The notes under the pieces were generated by a model. It ran no database searches. It was not told where the DNA came from and was given only the letters and a program-made list of their open reading frames with translations. This document shows positions 14,910-22,559 of a stretch of DNA of 31,131 nucleotides, piece after piece. Origin of the DNA: PALSA-1180 sp964624625 (GTDB taxonomy: Bacteria > Oederibacteriota > Muellerivitia > Muellerivitales > Muellerivitaceae); assembly GCA_964624625.1 (NCBI GenBank), contig CAZUXW010000034.1, forward strand, positions 1 to 31,131. The letters are read 5' to 3'. The translations under genes and the position numbers were made by a program. How positions within the stretch are numbered: the stretch's first letter is position 1; every line of letters begins with the position of its first letter.

Positions 14910-17011
14910 TTCAATTCCGCTTCCATCGCCCTCAAGTTATCCATGGCGGGAGTATGGGCGCCGCCCAGTTGGACGGCCTTCGAGAAGGCCCGCCTGGCGC
15001 TGGCCTCATCCTTCTTGAACCACATCAACCCGCCTAATTCGTTGAAGATATGGGCCGCGGGATAACCATCCCTCAAAACCCTCCTTAGGTCGGCCATGGA
15101 GGCCAGGAAATTTTTGTCCGCGCTGTGGTTGAAATAAGCGGCTTCCCAGAAAACCGACTCCAGGAAAGGATCTCCCTGGATCCGGGGATACTCCCTTAAA
15201 AATTTTTCGACAATTTCCTCGCGCGATCTTCCCTCCCCTTGGAGGAGAATATCCCGGGTCAATTGGTGAAAAGCCGTTTGGGCCTTCAACCATTGATCGG
15301 CCGTCGTTTGGGTTCGGGGGGTTACCGGTAAAACCCCCAGCATCAATTCCCCGTCCCAGGGCATGAGTTGGGAACCCAAAATAAACCACTGGGCCTCCGG
15401 AAACCTTTCCCGCAAAAAAGGCTCGTAATTTACATTCGTTAAAAAAGCCATCCAACGCGGGGTAGCCCCGCCGGGCAAAGGGTGATACACCGCGTTAAAA
15501 GGATAGCTGGCGATGAGCAGGGTTTGGTCCAAGGGCACAGCCACATAATCCAGGAAGAGCCAACCTGGTCCGTCCTTGAGGGCCTTTGCCTTCATTATTT
15601 GAAAGGCGTTGAGGGATTCTTCGGATTTGGTGGATTTTAAATAATCGCCCCGGGGATCCCAAGCCTTGGCGTAGGGAACCGTCAAATGATAAATATCCAA
15701 CAGCGAGGAAAAGGCCAGGAGCAGGACCGCCAGGATTCCCCGCCGGGGAGAGGGGACGCAAGAAACCAACAAACTAAAACCCGCCGCCATGAGGATAAAC
15801 AATAAAGGAATAACGATCAGGACCCTCAACATTTCAACGTCGTGGGAGGCGAATCCCGGAAGCATCAGGATGAAAAAAGCGCACACCATCCCCCCAAAAA
15901 CCCCCCTCCGGCCCCGGACGGAAAGTTCAGCCGCTCCCACCATCAAGAGGGACCCCGCGATGGGATTTAAAAATCCACCCCAAAAGGGCCCAAAACAAAA
16001 ACCCTTTATATCCGCTCCCCAGAAAATTTCAGCGAGATAACGCCCGCAAAGGGCAAGGCGTTCCGCCGGGGAAAAAGCGCCTTTCACCTCTCCCATGTCC
16101 CTGATATGGGCGCCATAGCCATGCCGGATAGCTTCCCACCCGAACGGGATGAACCCTGCCGCTGTGACCGCGACAAAAAGGAGGAAAAAAGTCCTGCGCT
16201 TTTTCCAATCGGTTGCGGCCCAGTAAAATAAAAAGAGCCCGGTCACCAGGGCCGCCGCCGCCCAGGAAACATAAATATAAAAACCCCCCGCGACACAGAG
16301 GCCAAGTCCGGCCATCGTTATTTTCCGGGCCAGGGACGATCGGGCTTTCAGGAATGCCCCCCAAAATCCAAGCGCCAGACATTCCCACAAAAGCAGCAAA
16401 ACGCCGATCATTGAAAAGCGGCCCAAATATAACGGCCAAAAACCCAGGGCGAACAAGCCTGCGAGCAGCAGGGAGAAAGACCGGGAGAAAAATTGCTTCG
16501 ACGCCGCGTAAGCGGCGAAAAGGGTCGCGCTGGAGAGGAGGGCGGGTAAAAGCCACAAGCTCAAAAGGGAGGGTGGCACCCACTTGAAAAAAACAGCCTG
16601 TAGGAACCTGTAAAAGGGCGGGTCATCACCGACCGAAAAGAAAAATGGCAGGTCCCAATGAATGGAGGATTCCACCGCGTTGGACCCAAAAATACCCTCG
16701 TTCTTGTCGGGCCAAAGGCTCAGGTCGGTCAACCGGTAAAAACGGAAAAACAGGGCCAAACCAAGCGCGATGAACACCAACCCCTTGGGAACATTGAAGG
16801 ACTTCAACTCAAAGGGGTCCGTTCCTCCCTTTTGCTTTGGCCTTTCCATCCGGTAAAAGGCCCAAGGGAGCAGGATACCCGTGAGTCCGATCCATAGCCT
16901 GGCCGAAAGGGGAAGGGACCCGTAGGAAAGCAGGCCGTTCGCCGAGGCCCAAACGCCAAAATAAAATAAGGGCGACCGGAGAAGCGGCGGAAGCTCGATC
17001 TGAGGGCTCAT
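14906..17011 (-). CDS. Large membrane protein, putative GT39/ArnT-like glycosyltransferase with TPR-like tail
   Basis: 701 aa. About a dozen transmembrane helices fill residues 10-460. The first large loop carries FRFYRLTDLSLWPDKNEGIF (89-108), with D102 and E105 in the position of the acidic GT-C motif, and VGDDPPFYRFLQAVFF. A soluble C-terminal domain follows; its last ~60 residues (AAHIFNELGGLMWFKKDEAS, ARRAFSKAVQLGG) look like a TPR pair. It is first in the minus-strand glycan run and divergent from hemDE, with a 177-base gap between. Function is inferred from family: transfer of a sugar from a polyprenyl-phosphate donor outside the inner membrane. The ribosome site is weak (AAGG close to the ATG). 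Confidence 0.78.
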   Translation of the reverse strand: MSPQIELPPLLRSPLFYFGVWASANGLLSYGSLPLSARLWIGLTGILLPWAFYRMERPKQKGGTDPFELKSFNVPKGLVFIALGLALFFRFYRLTDLSLWPDKNEGIFGSNAVESSIHWDLPFFFSVGDDPPFYRFLQAVFFKWVPPSLLSLWLLPALLSSATLFAAYAASKQFFSRSFSLLLAGLFALGFWPLYLGRFSMIGVLLLLWECLALGFWGAFLKARSSLARKITMAGLGLCVAGGFYIYVSWAAAALVTGLFLFYWAATDWKKRRTFFLLFVAVTAAGFIPFGWEAIRHGYGAHIRDMGEVKGAFSPAERLALCGRYLAEIFWGADIKGFCFGPFWGGFLNPIAGSLLMVGAAELSVRGRRGVFGGMVCAFFILMLPGFASHDVEMLRVLIVIPLLFILMAAGFSLLVSCVPSPRRGILAVLLLAFSSLLDIYHLTVPYAKAWDPRGDYLKSTKSEESLNAFQIMKAKALKDGPGWLFLDYVAVPLDQTLLIASYPFNAVYHPLPGGATPRWMAFLTNVNYEPFLRERFPEAQWFILGSQLMPWDGELMLGVLPVTPRTQTTADQWLKAQTAFHQLTRDILLQGEGRSREEIVEKFLREYPRIQGDPFLESVFWEAAYFNHSADKNFLASMADLRRVLRDGYPAAHIFNELGGLMWFKKDEASARRAFSKAVQLGGAHTPAMDNLRAMEAELK

Positions 17012-17188
17012 GCCTTATTCTTGAAAATAAACCGTTCCTTGTCATCAGAATTTTGACCGGGAAGTTTCCTGGATTTCCTCCTTTTTCACTTTTATACTGC
17101 TGCCATGTCCCTCCCCTCCAATGGTTGGATGTCCCGGTCTCCGGGTCTTGGCCTTTCACGCTTGAAACTCAGCTAAAGGAACAGCGTT
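17012..17188. promoter_or_regulatory. Divergent intergenic region between glycan run and hemDE
   Basis: 177 bases that must hold promoters for both directions unless read-through occurs. On the plus strand TATACT (about 17093-17098) is a possible -10 box but has no convincing -35. CCCGG-TCT-CCGGG near 17130 is a small hairpin in the hemDE leader. The hemDE ribosome site AAAGGA lies eight bases before its ATG. Nothing stronger is visible. Confidence 0.4.
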
Positions 17189-19123
17189 ATGTCTCCCCCC
17201 TCCCACGAAATCGAAATCCAGGGTTTCACTGGCATGACCGTCGCGGCCTTCGAGAGCCGCATGGCCAAGGAAATGGAAGACCTGATCCTGCGCAACGGGG
17301 GTAAAGCCCAGGTCGCGCCCTCCATGAGGGAAATACCCCTCACTCAAAACAAGGCCGCGTTCGACTTTTTCGAAACCCTTCAACAGGGCCTGGTGGATAT
17401 CGTCGTTTTTATGACCGGAGTCGGGACCGGGACCCTCTTCAAGACCCTGGAAACCAAATACGCGAAAAGCCGGGTGGAGAGGGCCTTCAAAAAAACCTTC
17501 ATGGTGGCCCGTGGGCCTAAACCCTCGAAGGCCTTGACCGAGTTTGGTTTGAAAGCCTCCATCGTGGTGCCGGAGCCCAATACCTGGAAGGAAATTTTGC
17601 AGCTCCTGGATAACTACAAGCCCGTCAAAAAATTGAGGGTGGTGGTCCAGGAATATGGAACGCCCAACGAGGAGTTCCTCCAGGCCCTGAGGGACCGCGG
17701 TGCGCAGGAAGTCACCAGCGTCCCGGTTTACCGCTGGGCCCTGCCGGAGGACATCCGCCCCCTGAAAGCTTTGATCGAAACCATCGTGAAGGGCGAGGCC
17801 CAAGTCGCGCTCTTCACCACCGCCACCCAGGTCTACCACCTTCTCCAGGTGGCCATGGGAATGGGTCTGGAAGAAAAACTGAGGGACTCCCTGAACCGGA
17901 TGGTCATCGGTTCCATCGGCCCGGTGGCTTCCGTGGCCTTGAGGGAATGCCGCCTCCCTCCCGACTTCGAACCCAGCCACCCTAAAATGGGCTTCTTCGT
18001 CAAGGAGGCCGCCGAACAAGCCCCGGAACTTTACGCCCAAAAAAAGAAAACCGCCCCCTTGTTGCGGCCGTCAGGAGCAGCGCTCAAAAGCCCCGAAACC
18101 CTCCTCCAGGACAGCCTCTTTTTGAGGGCCTGCCGCCAGGAGGCGACTCCCCGAACCCCCATTTGGATCATGCGCCAGGCTGGCCGCTATCTTCCCGGCT
18201 ACCGTCAAATCCGGTCCATGGTCTCTTTTTTGGACCTTTGTAAGACCCCGGACCTGGCCGCGGAAGTGACCGTGAGCGCCCAGGAGGTCCTCGGCGCCGA
18301 CGCCGCCATTCTTTTCGCCGACATCCTCCTGATTTCCGAACCCATGGGCTTCCACCTGGAATTCGTGGAAAGCGGCGGACCCGTCATCCGCAACCCCTTC
18401 CGTTCCAGCGCCGACCTTAAAAGGATCAAGGACGTCGACGGAGCCAGGGACCTCGGCTATGTCATGGAAGCCGTCAAAAAAATCCGCGCCCGCCTGAAGC
18501 CCGACATTCCCTTGATCGGTTTCGCGGGAGCCCCCTTCACCCTGGCTTCTTATTTAATGGAGGGCGGGGGTTCCAAGGATTATTTCCACACCAGGTCCAT
18601 GCTGGGGGATGTCGTGCTTTGGGACGAGTTAATGAAGCGCCTGGTGGCTTCCACGGTCTCCTACCTGAACGCCCAAATTGACGCCGGGGTCCAGGCCATC
18701 CAAATATTCGATTCCTGGGTCGGTATCCTGGCCCCGGATGAGTTTCAACGATTGATCCTTCCTTATTTAAAACTCCTCATCGGGGGCTTGAAACCGGGAG
18801 TGCCGGTCATTTATTTCGGGACCCAAACCGAGCCCTTCTTTCCCTGGATCAAGGATTCCGGGGCCACGGTCGTGGGGGTGGATTGGCACGTGGACCTGGA
18901 CAAGGCCTGGAAGCAATTGGGCAAGGTGGCGGTTCAAGGCAACCTGGACCCCTCGATCCTCCTCACCGATCCGGATAACATCCGGCGGGAAGCGGAAAAA
19001 ATCCTGCGCTTGGCCGGGGGCCGCCCGGGCCATATCTTCAACCTGGGCCACGGCATTCTTCCCCAGACCCCCGTTGAGAACGCCTTGGCCCTGGTGGAAA
19101 CGGTCAAAAACTGGAGAAGCTAA
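17189..19123 (+). CDS. hemDE: Fused uroporphyrinogen-III synthase / uroporphyrinogen decarboxylase (HemD-HemE)
   Basis: 644 aa holding two consecutive haem-pathway enzymes. Residues ~10-283 are HemD (hydroxymethylbilane to uroporphyrinogen III): FESRMAKEMEDLILRNGG, VFMTGVGTGTLF (73-84), ARGPKPSKAL (107-116), VALFTTATQVYHLL and GSIGPVASVALRE (241-253). A short Lys/Pro-rich linker (~284-306) leads to HemE (~307-644), with WIMRQAGRYLPGYR (326-339), ILFADILLISEPMGF and NLGHGILPQTP near the end. HemE decarboxylates the HemD product to coproporphyrinogen III. Both halves look complete and no stop or frameshift separates them. hemH and hemY follow on the same strand. Separate proteins are the rule, so the fusion is notable and could channel uroporphyrinogen III. 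Confidence 0.95.
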   Translation: MSPPSHEIEIQGFTGMTVAAFESRMAKEMEDLILRNGGKAQVAPSMREIPLTQNKAAFDFFETLQQGLVDIVVFMTGVGTGTLFKTLETKYAKSRVERAFKKTFMVARGPKPSKALTEFGLKASIVVPEPNTWKEILQLLDNYKPVKKLRVVVQEYGTPNEEFLQALRDRGAQEVTSVPVYRWALPEDIRPLKALIETIVKGEAQVALFTTATQVYHLLQVAMGMGLEEKLRDSLNRMVIGSIGPVASVALRECRLPPDFEPSHPKMGFFVKEAAEQAPELYAQKKKTAPLLRPSGAALKSPETLLQDSLFLRACRQEATPRTPIWIMRQAGRYLPGYRQIRSMVSFLDLCKTPDLAAEVTVSAQEVLGADAAILFADILLISEPMGFHLEFVESGGPVIRNPFRSSADLKRIKDVDGARDLGYVMEAVKKIRARLKPDIPLIGFAGAPFTLASYLMEGGGSKDYFHTRSMLGDVVLWDELMKRLVASTVSYLNAQIDAGVQAIQIFDSWVGILAPDEFQRLILPYLKLLIGGLKPGVPVIYFGTQTEPFFPWIKDSGATVVGVDWHVDLDKAWKQLGKVAVQGNLDPSILLTDPDNIRREAEKILRLAGGRPGHIFNLGHGILPQTPVENALALVETVKNWRS

Positions 19124-19127
19124 CTAA

Positions 19128-19338
19128 CCACAGAGTGACCAGAGTTGAGCGGGTTAAGGCCGAAAGAAATATTTTTTTGCCACAGATGAACACGGATGAA
19201 ATCGGATAATGCCAATATCGTCTTTTATTAAAAAAAGTTTGCCGCATTTTTTGTCCCTTTATCCATCCGTGTTAATCCGCGTTCATCTGTGGCAAAATGG
19301 AATTGTTTTACTCTGTTCCCTCTGTATAACTCCGTGGT
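19128..19338. repeat. Nested long inverted repeat between hemDE and hemH
   Basis: Begins 4 bases after the hemDE stop. The inner arms are almost perfect: TTTTGCCACAGATGAACACG (from 19176) and CGCGTTCATCTGTGGCAAAA (to 19297). The outer arms are CCACAGAGTGACCAGAG (19128) against CTCTGTATAACTCCGTGG (to 19337). Transcribed, it would form a cruciform-like hairpin within the haem gene run. No gene is visible in it. Confidence 0.8.
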
Positions 19339-19352
19339 GAGAAAGGTTTGTT

Positions 19353-20285
19353 TTGAAATTTGACGCGGTAATGCTCATCGGCTTTGGGGGTCCTGAAAGG
19401 CCCGAAGATGTCCTTCCCTTCTTGGAAGACGTCACCCGCGGGAAAAACATTCCGCCCGAACGGCTCCAATTGGTCGCCCAGCAGTACGGGAAAATCGGCG
19501 GTTCCTCTCCCTACAACCGTCTGACGGGGGAACAGGCTCAAGCCTTGGAAAAAATTTTGAAAGCCAGGGGATTGGATATCCCCGTGGTGATGGGCTTTGC
19601 CCATTCCAGGCCCACCATCGCCGAAACCCTGTCCCGGCTTTCCAAGGAAGGAAAAACGAAAGTCTTCGCCATCGTCATGGCGCCCCACCGCAGTCCCGCT
19701 TCCTATGACAAGTACGTTCAAAAAGTGGACGAGGCCCTGAAAACCCTAACACCCATCCCCCAAATCACCTACGCCCCCGTCTGGCACACCAACCCGGGAT
19801 TCATCAACGCGATCGCCCAAAATATCACCGCCGCCTTCGCCCAGCTGACCGCCGAGGAAAAGTCCCGCCACCGGGCGGAGCTGATCTTCACCACCCACAG
19901 CATCCCCCGGGCCATGGCCCACAAATCTCCCTACTCCCAGCAATTCGAGGAAACCTGCCAGCATGTCATGCCCAAAGTGGAAGTTCCCTACTATCAGACC
20001 GCCTTCACCAGCCGCAGCGGACGTCCCGAGGAAGCCTGGCTGGAGCCGGACCTGGGGGATTTTATCGAACGCCGGACCTACGAAACCCTTTCCGCCTGCG
20101 TGGTGGCGCCCATCGGTTTCCTGGTGGACCACGTGGAAGTGCTTTACGATATCGACATCCTGGCCCAGGAAAAGGCCAAGTGGAAGGCCCTTCACATGGT
20201 GCGGGCCAAAACCGTCGGCACCCATCCTTCTTTTATTGCTATGCTGGCGGGATTGGTGGAAGAGGCGATGGGGCAACCGGATTAA
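19353..20285 (+). CDS. hemH: Ferrochelatase (protoporphyrin or coproporphyrin type)
   Basis: Inserts ferrous iron into a porphyrin. 310 aa, the same size as compact Bacillus-type enzymes, and no C-terminal membrane or iron-sulfur extension. The N-terminus MLIGFGGPERPEDV, the KIGGSSPYN loop (47-55), the catalytic His in FTTHSIP (H182) and the acidic helix DHVEVLYDID (259-268, E262) are all present. The start is TTG at 19353: MKFDAV reads TTG-AAA-TTT-GAC. Gene order HemE, HemH, HemY equals B. subtilis hemEHY, where the product is coproporphyrin ferrochelatase (CpfC). However, the Tyr that B. subtilis has next to the metal (Y13) aligns with Phe11 here. Which substrate is used cannot be settled without knowing whether HemQ or HemN/HemF exist in this genome. 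Confidence 0.95.
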   Translation: MKFDAVMLIGFGGPERPEDVLPFLEDVTRGKNIPPERLQLVAQQYGKIGGSSPYNRLTGEQAQALEKILKARGLDIPVVMGFAHSRPTIAETLSRLSKEGKTKVFAIVMAPHRSPASYDKYVQKVDEALKTLTPIPQITYAPVWHTNPGFINAIAQNITAAFAQLTAEEKSRHRAELIFTTHSIPRAMAHKSPYSQQFEETCQHVMPKVEVPYYQTAFTSRSGRPEEAWLEPDLGDFIERRTYETLSACVVAPIGFLVDHVEVLYDIDILAQEKAKWKALHMVRAKTVGTHPSFIAMLAGLVEEAMGQPD

Positions 20286-20292
20286 CAAAAAG

Positions 20293-20348
20293 GTAGGGGC
20301 AGGCCTCTGTGCCTGCCCCCCAGGGCACACGCGGGGATCTGCCCTACA
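20293..20348. repeat. GTAGGGGCAGGC palindromic repeat
   Basis: GTAGGGGCAGGC, CTCT, GTGCCTGCCCC forms a strong hairpin, and CTGCCCTAC at 20339-20347 is a second inverse match to the left end. It is of the short GC-rich palindromic kind common in environmental genomes, and lies between the hemH stop and the hemY start. It is not coding: the hemY frame is open through it but the product would be artefactual. Confidence 0.72.
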
Positions 20349-20373
20349 ATCAATCAACAGAAAGAATTTTAAA

Positions 20374-21783
20374 ATGTTTCGTGTCACCGTCATCGGGGCC
20401 GGCATCAGCGGCCTCTCTTGCGCCCACCGCCTCCTGGAGCTTTCCAAGGAAAAAAATATTCCCCTGGAACTGAACGTCCTGGACGCCGGCGAGAAGGCGG
20501 GCGGCACCTTGAGCTCCCTCGTCAAGGAGGGATTTCTCATGGAAGAGGGCCCGGACTGCTTCATCACGGAAAAACCGGCCGGAACCTCCCTCTGCCAAAA
20601 GCTCGGCTTGGAAGACCAGCTCATCAAGACGAACCAAACCCTCAAGCAATCCTTCATCCTCAAGGGGGACCGGCTCCACTCCATACCGGAAGGCTTCTAC
20701 CTCTTGGCCCCCACCCGGATTTGGCCCCTCATGACCACTCCTCTATTGTCACCCTTGGGAAAACTGCGGGCCGCCCTGGAACCCTTCGTGAAAAAGCGCC
20801 GGGATCCCCAGGATGAAAGCGTGGGCCAATTCGTGAGGCGCCGATTGGGCAAAAATGTTTTGGAGGCCCTGGCCCAGCCCTTGATCGGCGGGGTTTACAA
20901 CGCCGACCCGGACGACTTGAGCCTGGCCGCCTGCATGCCCCGCTTCAAGGAGATGGAGCTCAAGTACGGTTCCTTATTAAAGGCCATGGCCGCCCGTAAA
21001 ATGGGCCAACAACCTCAAGTTTCCGGCGCGCGCTATTCCCTCTTCGTCAGTTTCAAAAAGGGAATGCAGACCTTCTCCGACGCCCTGGCTGCCCAAATCC
21101 CCTCCGAGTCCGTCTGGCTTCAAAGCCCCGTGGAAACCTTGAAGCCCACCGACAAGGGAAGCTGGGAAATGTCCGTCAACGGGCACAACCGCGAGGCGGA
21201 CGCGGTCGTCCTGGCTATTCAACCCACTAAAATCAGGACCCTGCTTGGATCCCTCGACAAGGAATGGGATAAGCTCCTGACCGGAATCCCGGCCCACGAC
21301 TCCGCCACCCTGAACCTGGGATTCCGCCGCCAGGATGTGAACCATCCCCTGGACGGGTTCGGATTCGTAGTGCCTTCCCGGGAAAATAAATTGGTAGTGG
21401 GCTGCACCTTCGCCAGCCAAAAATTCGAGGGCCGGGCTCCCGAAGGCTACGCCCTGATCCGGGCTTTCCTGGGAAAAGAAGCGGTGGAACTGGTCAAGTC
21501 CCAAGGCGAGGCGGCGGTGGTGGCCAAGGTTTTAGCGGAGTTAAAGCCGGTCTTGGGATTGCGGAGCGAACCCATCGTCCAGCACCTGGCGACTTACAAA
21601 GCTTCCATGTCCTACTTCCGGCCCGGCCACTTGAGCCAGGCCGCCCGGTTGGAACAAAAGGCCTCGGAGATCAAGGGCCTCTACCTGGCCGGCAACGGCT
21701 TGAGGGGCGTGGGCATCCCGGACTGCATCGCCAGCGGGCAGGCAGCCGCCGAAAAGATAATGCAGGATCTCAACCATCATTAA
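20374..21783 (+). CDS. hemY: Protoporphyrinogen/coproporphyrinogen III oxidase, HemY/CgoX family
   Basis: FAD-dependent oxidation of a porphyrinogen to the porphyrin. 469 aa. The N-terminal dinucleotide motif is VTVIGAGISGLSCAHRL (4-20), then FLMEEGPDCFITEKP. The C-terminal FAD motif is LYLAGNGLRGVGIPDCIASG. LAQPLIGGVYNADPDDLSL matches the family's G-G-V-Y-A-G-D-P segment. The frame is open upstream into hemH and the repeat, but the ATG at 20374 begins directly at the FAD fold, so I use it. It follows hemH on the same strand. B. subtilis HemY of near-equal length is a coproporphyrinogen oxidase; which activity applies here is undecided, as for hemH. Confidence 0.93.
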   Translation: MFRVTVIGAGISGLSCAHRLLELSKEKNIPLELNVLDAGEKAGGTLSSLVKEGFLMEEGPDCFITEKPAGTSLCQKLGLEDQLIKTNQTLKQSFILKGDRLHSIPEGFYLLAPTRIWPLMTTPLLSPLGKLRAALEPFVKKRRDPQDESVGQFVRRRLGKNVLEALAQPLIGGVYNADPDDLSLAACMPRFKEMELKYGSLLKAMAARKMGQQPQVSGARYSLFVSFKKGMQTFSDALAAQIPSESVWLQSPVETLKPTDKGSWEMSVNGHNREADAVVLAIQPTKIRTLLGSLDKEWDKLLTGIPAHDSATLNLGFRRQDVNHPLDGFGFVVPSRENKLVVGCTFASQKFEGRAPEGYALIRAFLGKEAVELVKSQGEAAVVAKVLAELKPVLGLRSEPIVQHLATYKASMSYFRPGHLSQAARLEQKASEIKGLYLAGNGLRGVGIPDCIASGQAAAEKIMQDLNHH

Positions 21784-21876
21784 CCACGAAGTTCACCAAG
21801 TTCACGAAATTCGGCTCAAACAATGATTAAAAACAAAAAAGATTTACTTTGTGCCCTTCGTGTACTTCGTGGTGAA
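21782..21876. repeat. Inverted repeat, ACCACGAAGTTCACC class
   Basis: AACCACGAAGTTCACCAAG, overlapping the last base of the hemY stop codon, faces CTTCGTGTACTTCGTGGTG, eight bases before the rluE-like start. The arms pair with few mismatches around an AT-rich centre. It fills the whole hemY-pseudouridine synthase gap, which holds no gene. Confidence 0.75.
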
Positions 21877-21884
21877 ATGGATTT

Positions 21885-22457
21885 ATGACAAGCGAAAAAG
21901 CCCCCACCACCAACGCGAAGTATTTGATGCTCAACAAGCCCAAGGGCTATGTCGTCACCCGCTCCGACGAGAAGGACCGCAAGACCGTCTATGCCCTCCT
22001 GCCCGAATGGGCCTATGAGGATAATTGGAAGCCTGTGGGCCGGCTGGACCTGGATTCCAAGGGGCTTCTACTCTTCACCAAGAGCTCCAAGCTGGCCGAC
22101 AGCCTCATGCGTCCCGGTTCCTGCCGAAAAACCTACGAGGTCTGGGTCCGGGGCCTGGTGACCCAAGCCCATATCAAGCAAGCCGTGAAGGGCGTGGAAA
22201 ATTCGGGGGAACTTTTGAAGGCTTTCCAAGTCACCATCGAGGGCGGAGCCGGCCACAAGACGAAATTGCAGGTGGTGTTGGAGGAAGGCAAGAACCGCCA
22301 TATCCGCCGGCTCTTCGGGAGCCTGAAGGACACGAAATTTAAAACCTCGTTGAAAGTGTTGGAATTGAAGAGGACCAGGATCGGCGGACTGAACCTGGAT
22401 GTGGAATCAGGCAAGTGGCGCTTTCTTACCCAGGACGACGAGTTGTTGTTGGTTTAA
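21885..22457 (+). CDS. RsuA/RluB/RluE-family pseudouridine synthase without S4 domain
   Basis: Isomerises a uridine to pseudouridine in rRNA. 190 aa. It opens directly with the catalytic fold (YLMLNKPKGYVVTRSDEKDR), so the usual N-terminal S4 RNA-binding domain is absent, as in RluE. The catalytic Asp is D55 in VGRLDLDSKGLLLFT; KTYEVWV and EEGKNRHIRRLFG (family E-G-K-N-R-Q-I-R-R) are intact. The target uridine is not predictable with confidence; an RluE-like site in 23S rRNA is plausible. It is last in a plus-strand run and ends in a hairpin that includes its stop codon. Confidence 0.92.
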   Translation: MTSEKAPTTNAKYLMLNKPKGYVVTRSDEKDRKTVYALLPEWAYEDNWKPVGRLDLDSKGLLLFTKSSKLADSLMRPGSCRKTYEVWVRGLVTQAHIKQAVKGVENSGELLKAFQVTIEGGAGHKTKLQVVLEEGKNRHIRRLFGSLKDTKFKTSLKVLELKRTRIGGLNLDVESGKWRFLTQDDELLLV

Positions 22458-22478
22458 AAGGACTTCTTAAACCAATAA
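22446..22478 (+). terminator. Stop-codon hairpin (TTGGTTTAA stem)
   Basis: TTGGTTTAA (22449-22457, containing the TAA stop), AAGGACTTC, then TTAAACCAA (22467-22475): a perfect 9-bp stem, extendable to 12 pairs with one G-U. No T-run follows. A third copy, TTGTTGGTTTAA, lies at 22543-22554 and could pair with the middle arm instead. The remaining bases to 22559 show no gene. Confidence 0.5.
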
Positions 22479-22559
22479 TTCAGCAGGACTATTTCACTTT
22501 GGCCCGGAGGTTCTCGAAGGGCTCACCCAGGACGATAAATAATTGTTGGTTTAAATCCC

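Noticed and set aside
17156..18040. 294-aa minus-strand open frame opposite the HemD half
   Set aside because: Mirror frame of a clearly coding GC-rich gene, with many His/Gly/Asp residues typical of such shadows.
19963..20373. N-terminal extension of HemY by 137 residues
   Set aside because: It is an out-of-frame reading of hemH and the GC-rich palindrome; the FAD motif begins at the ATG 20374.
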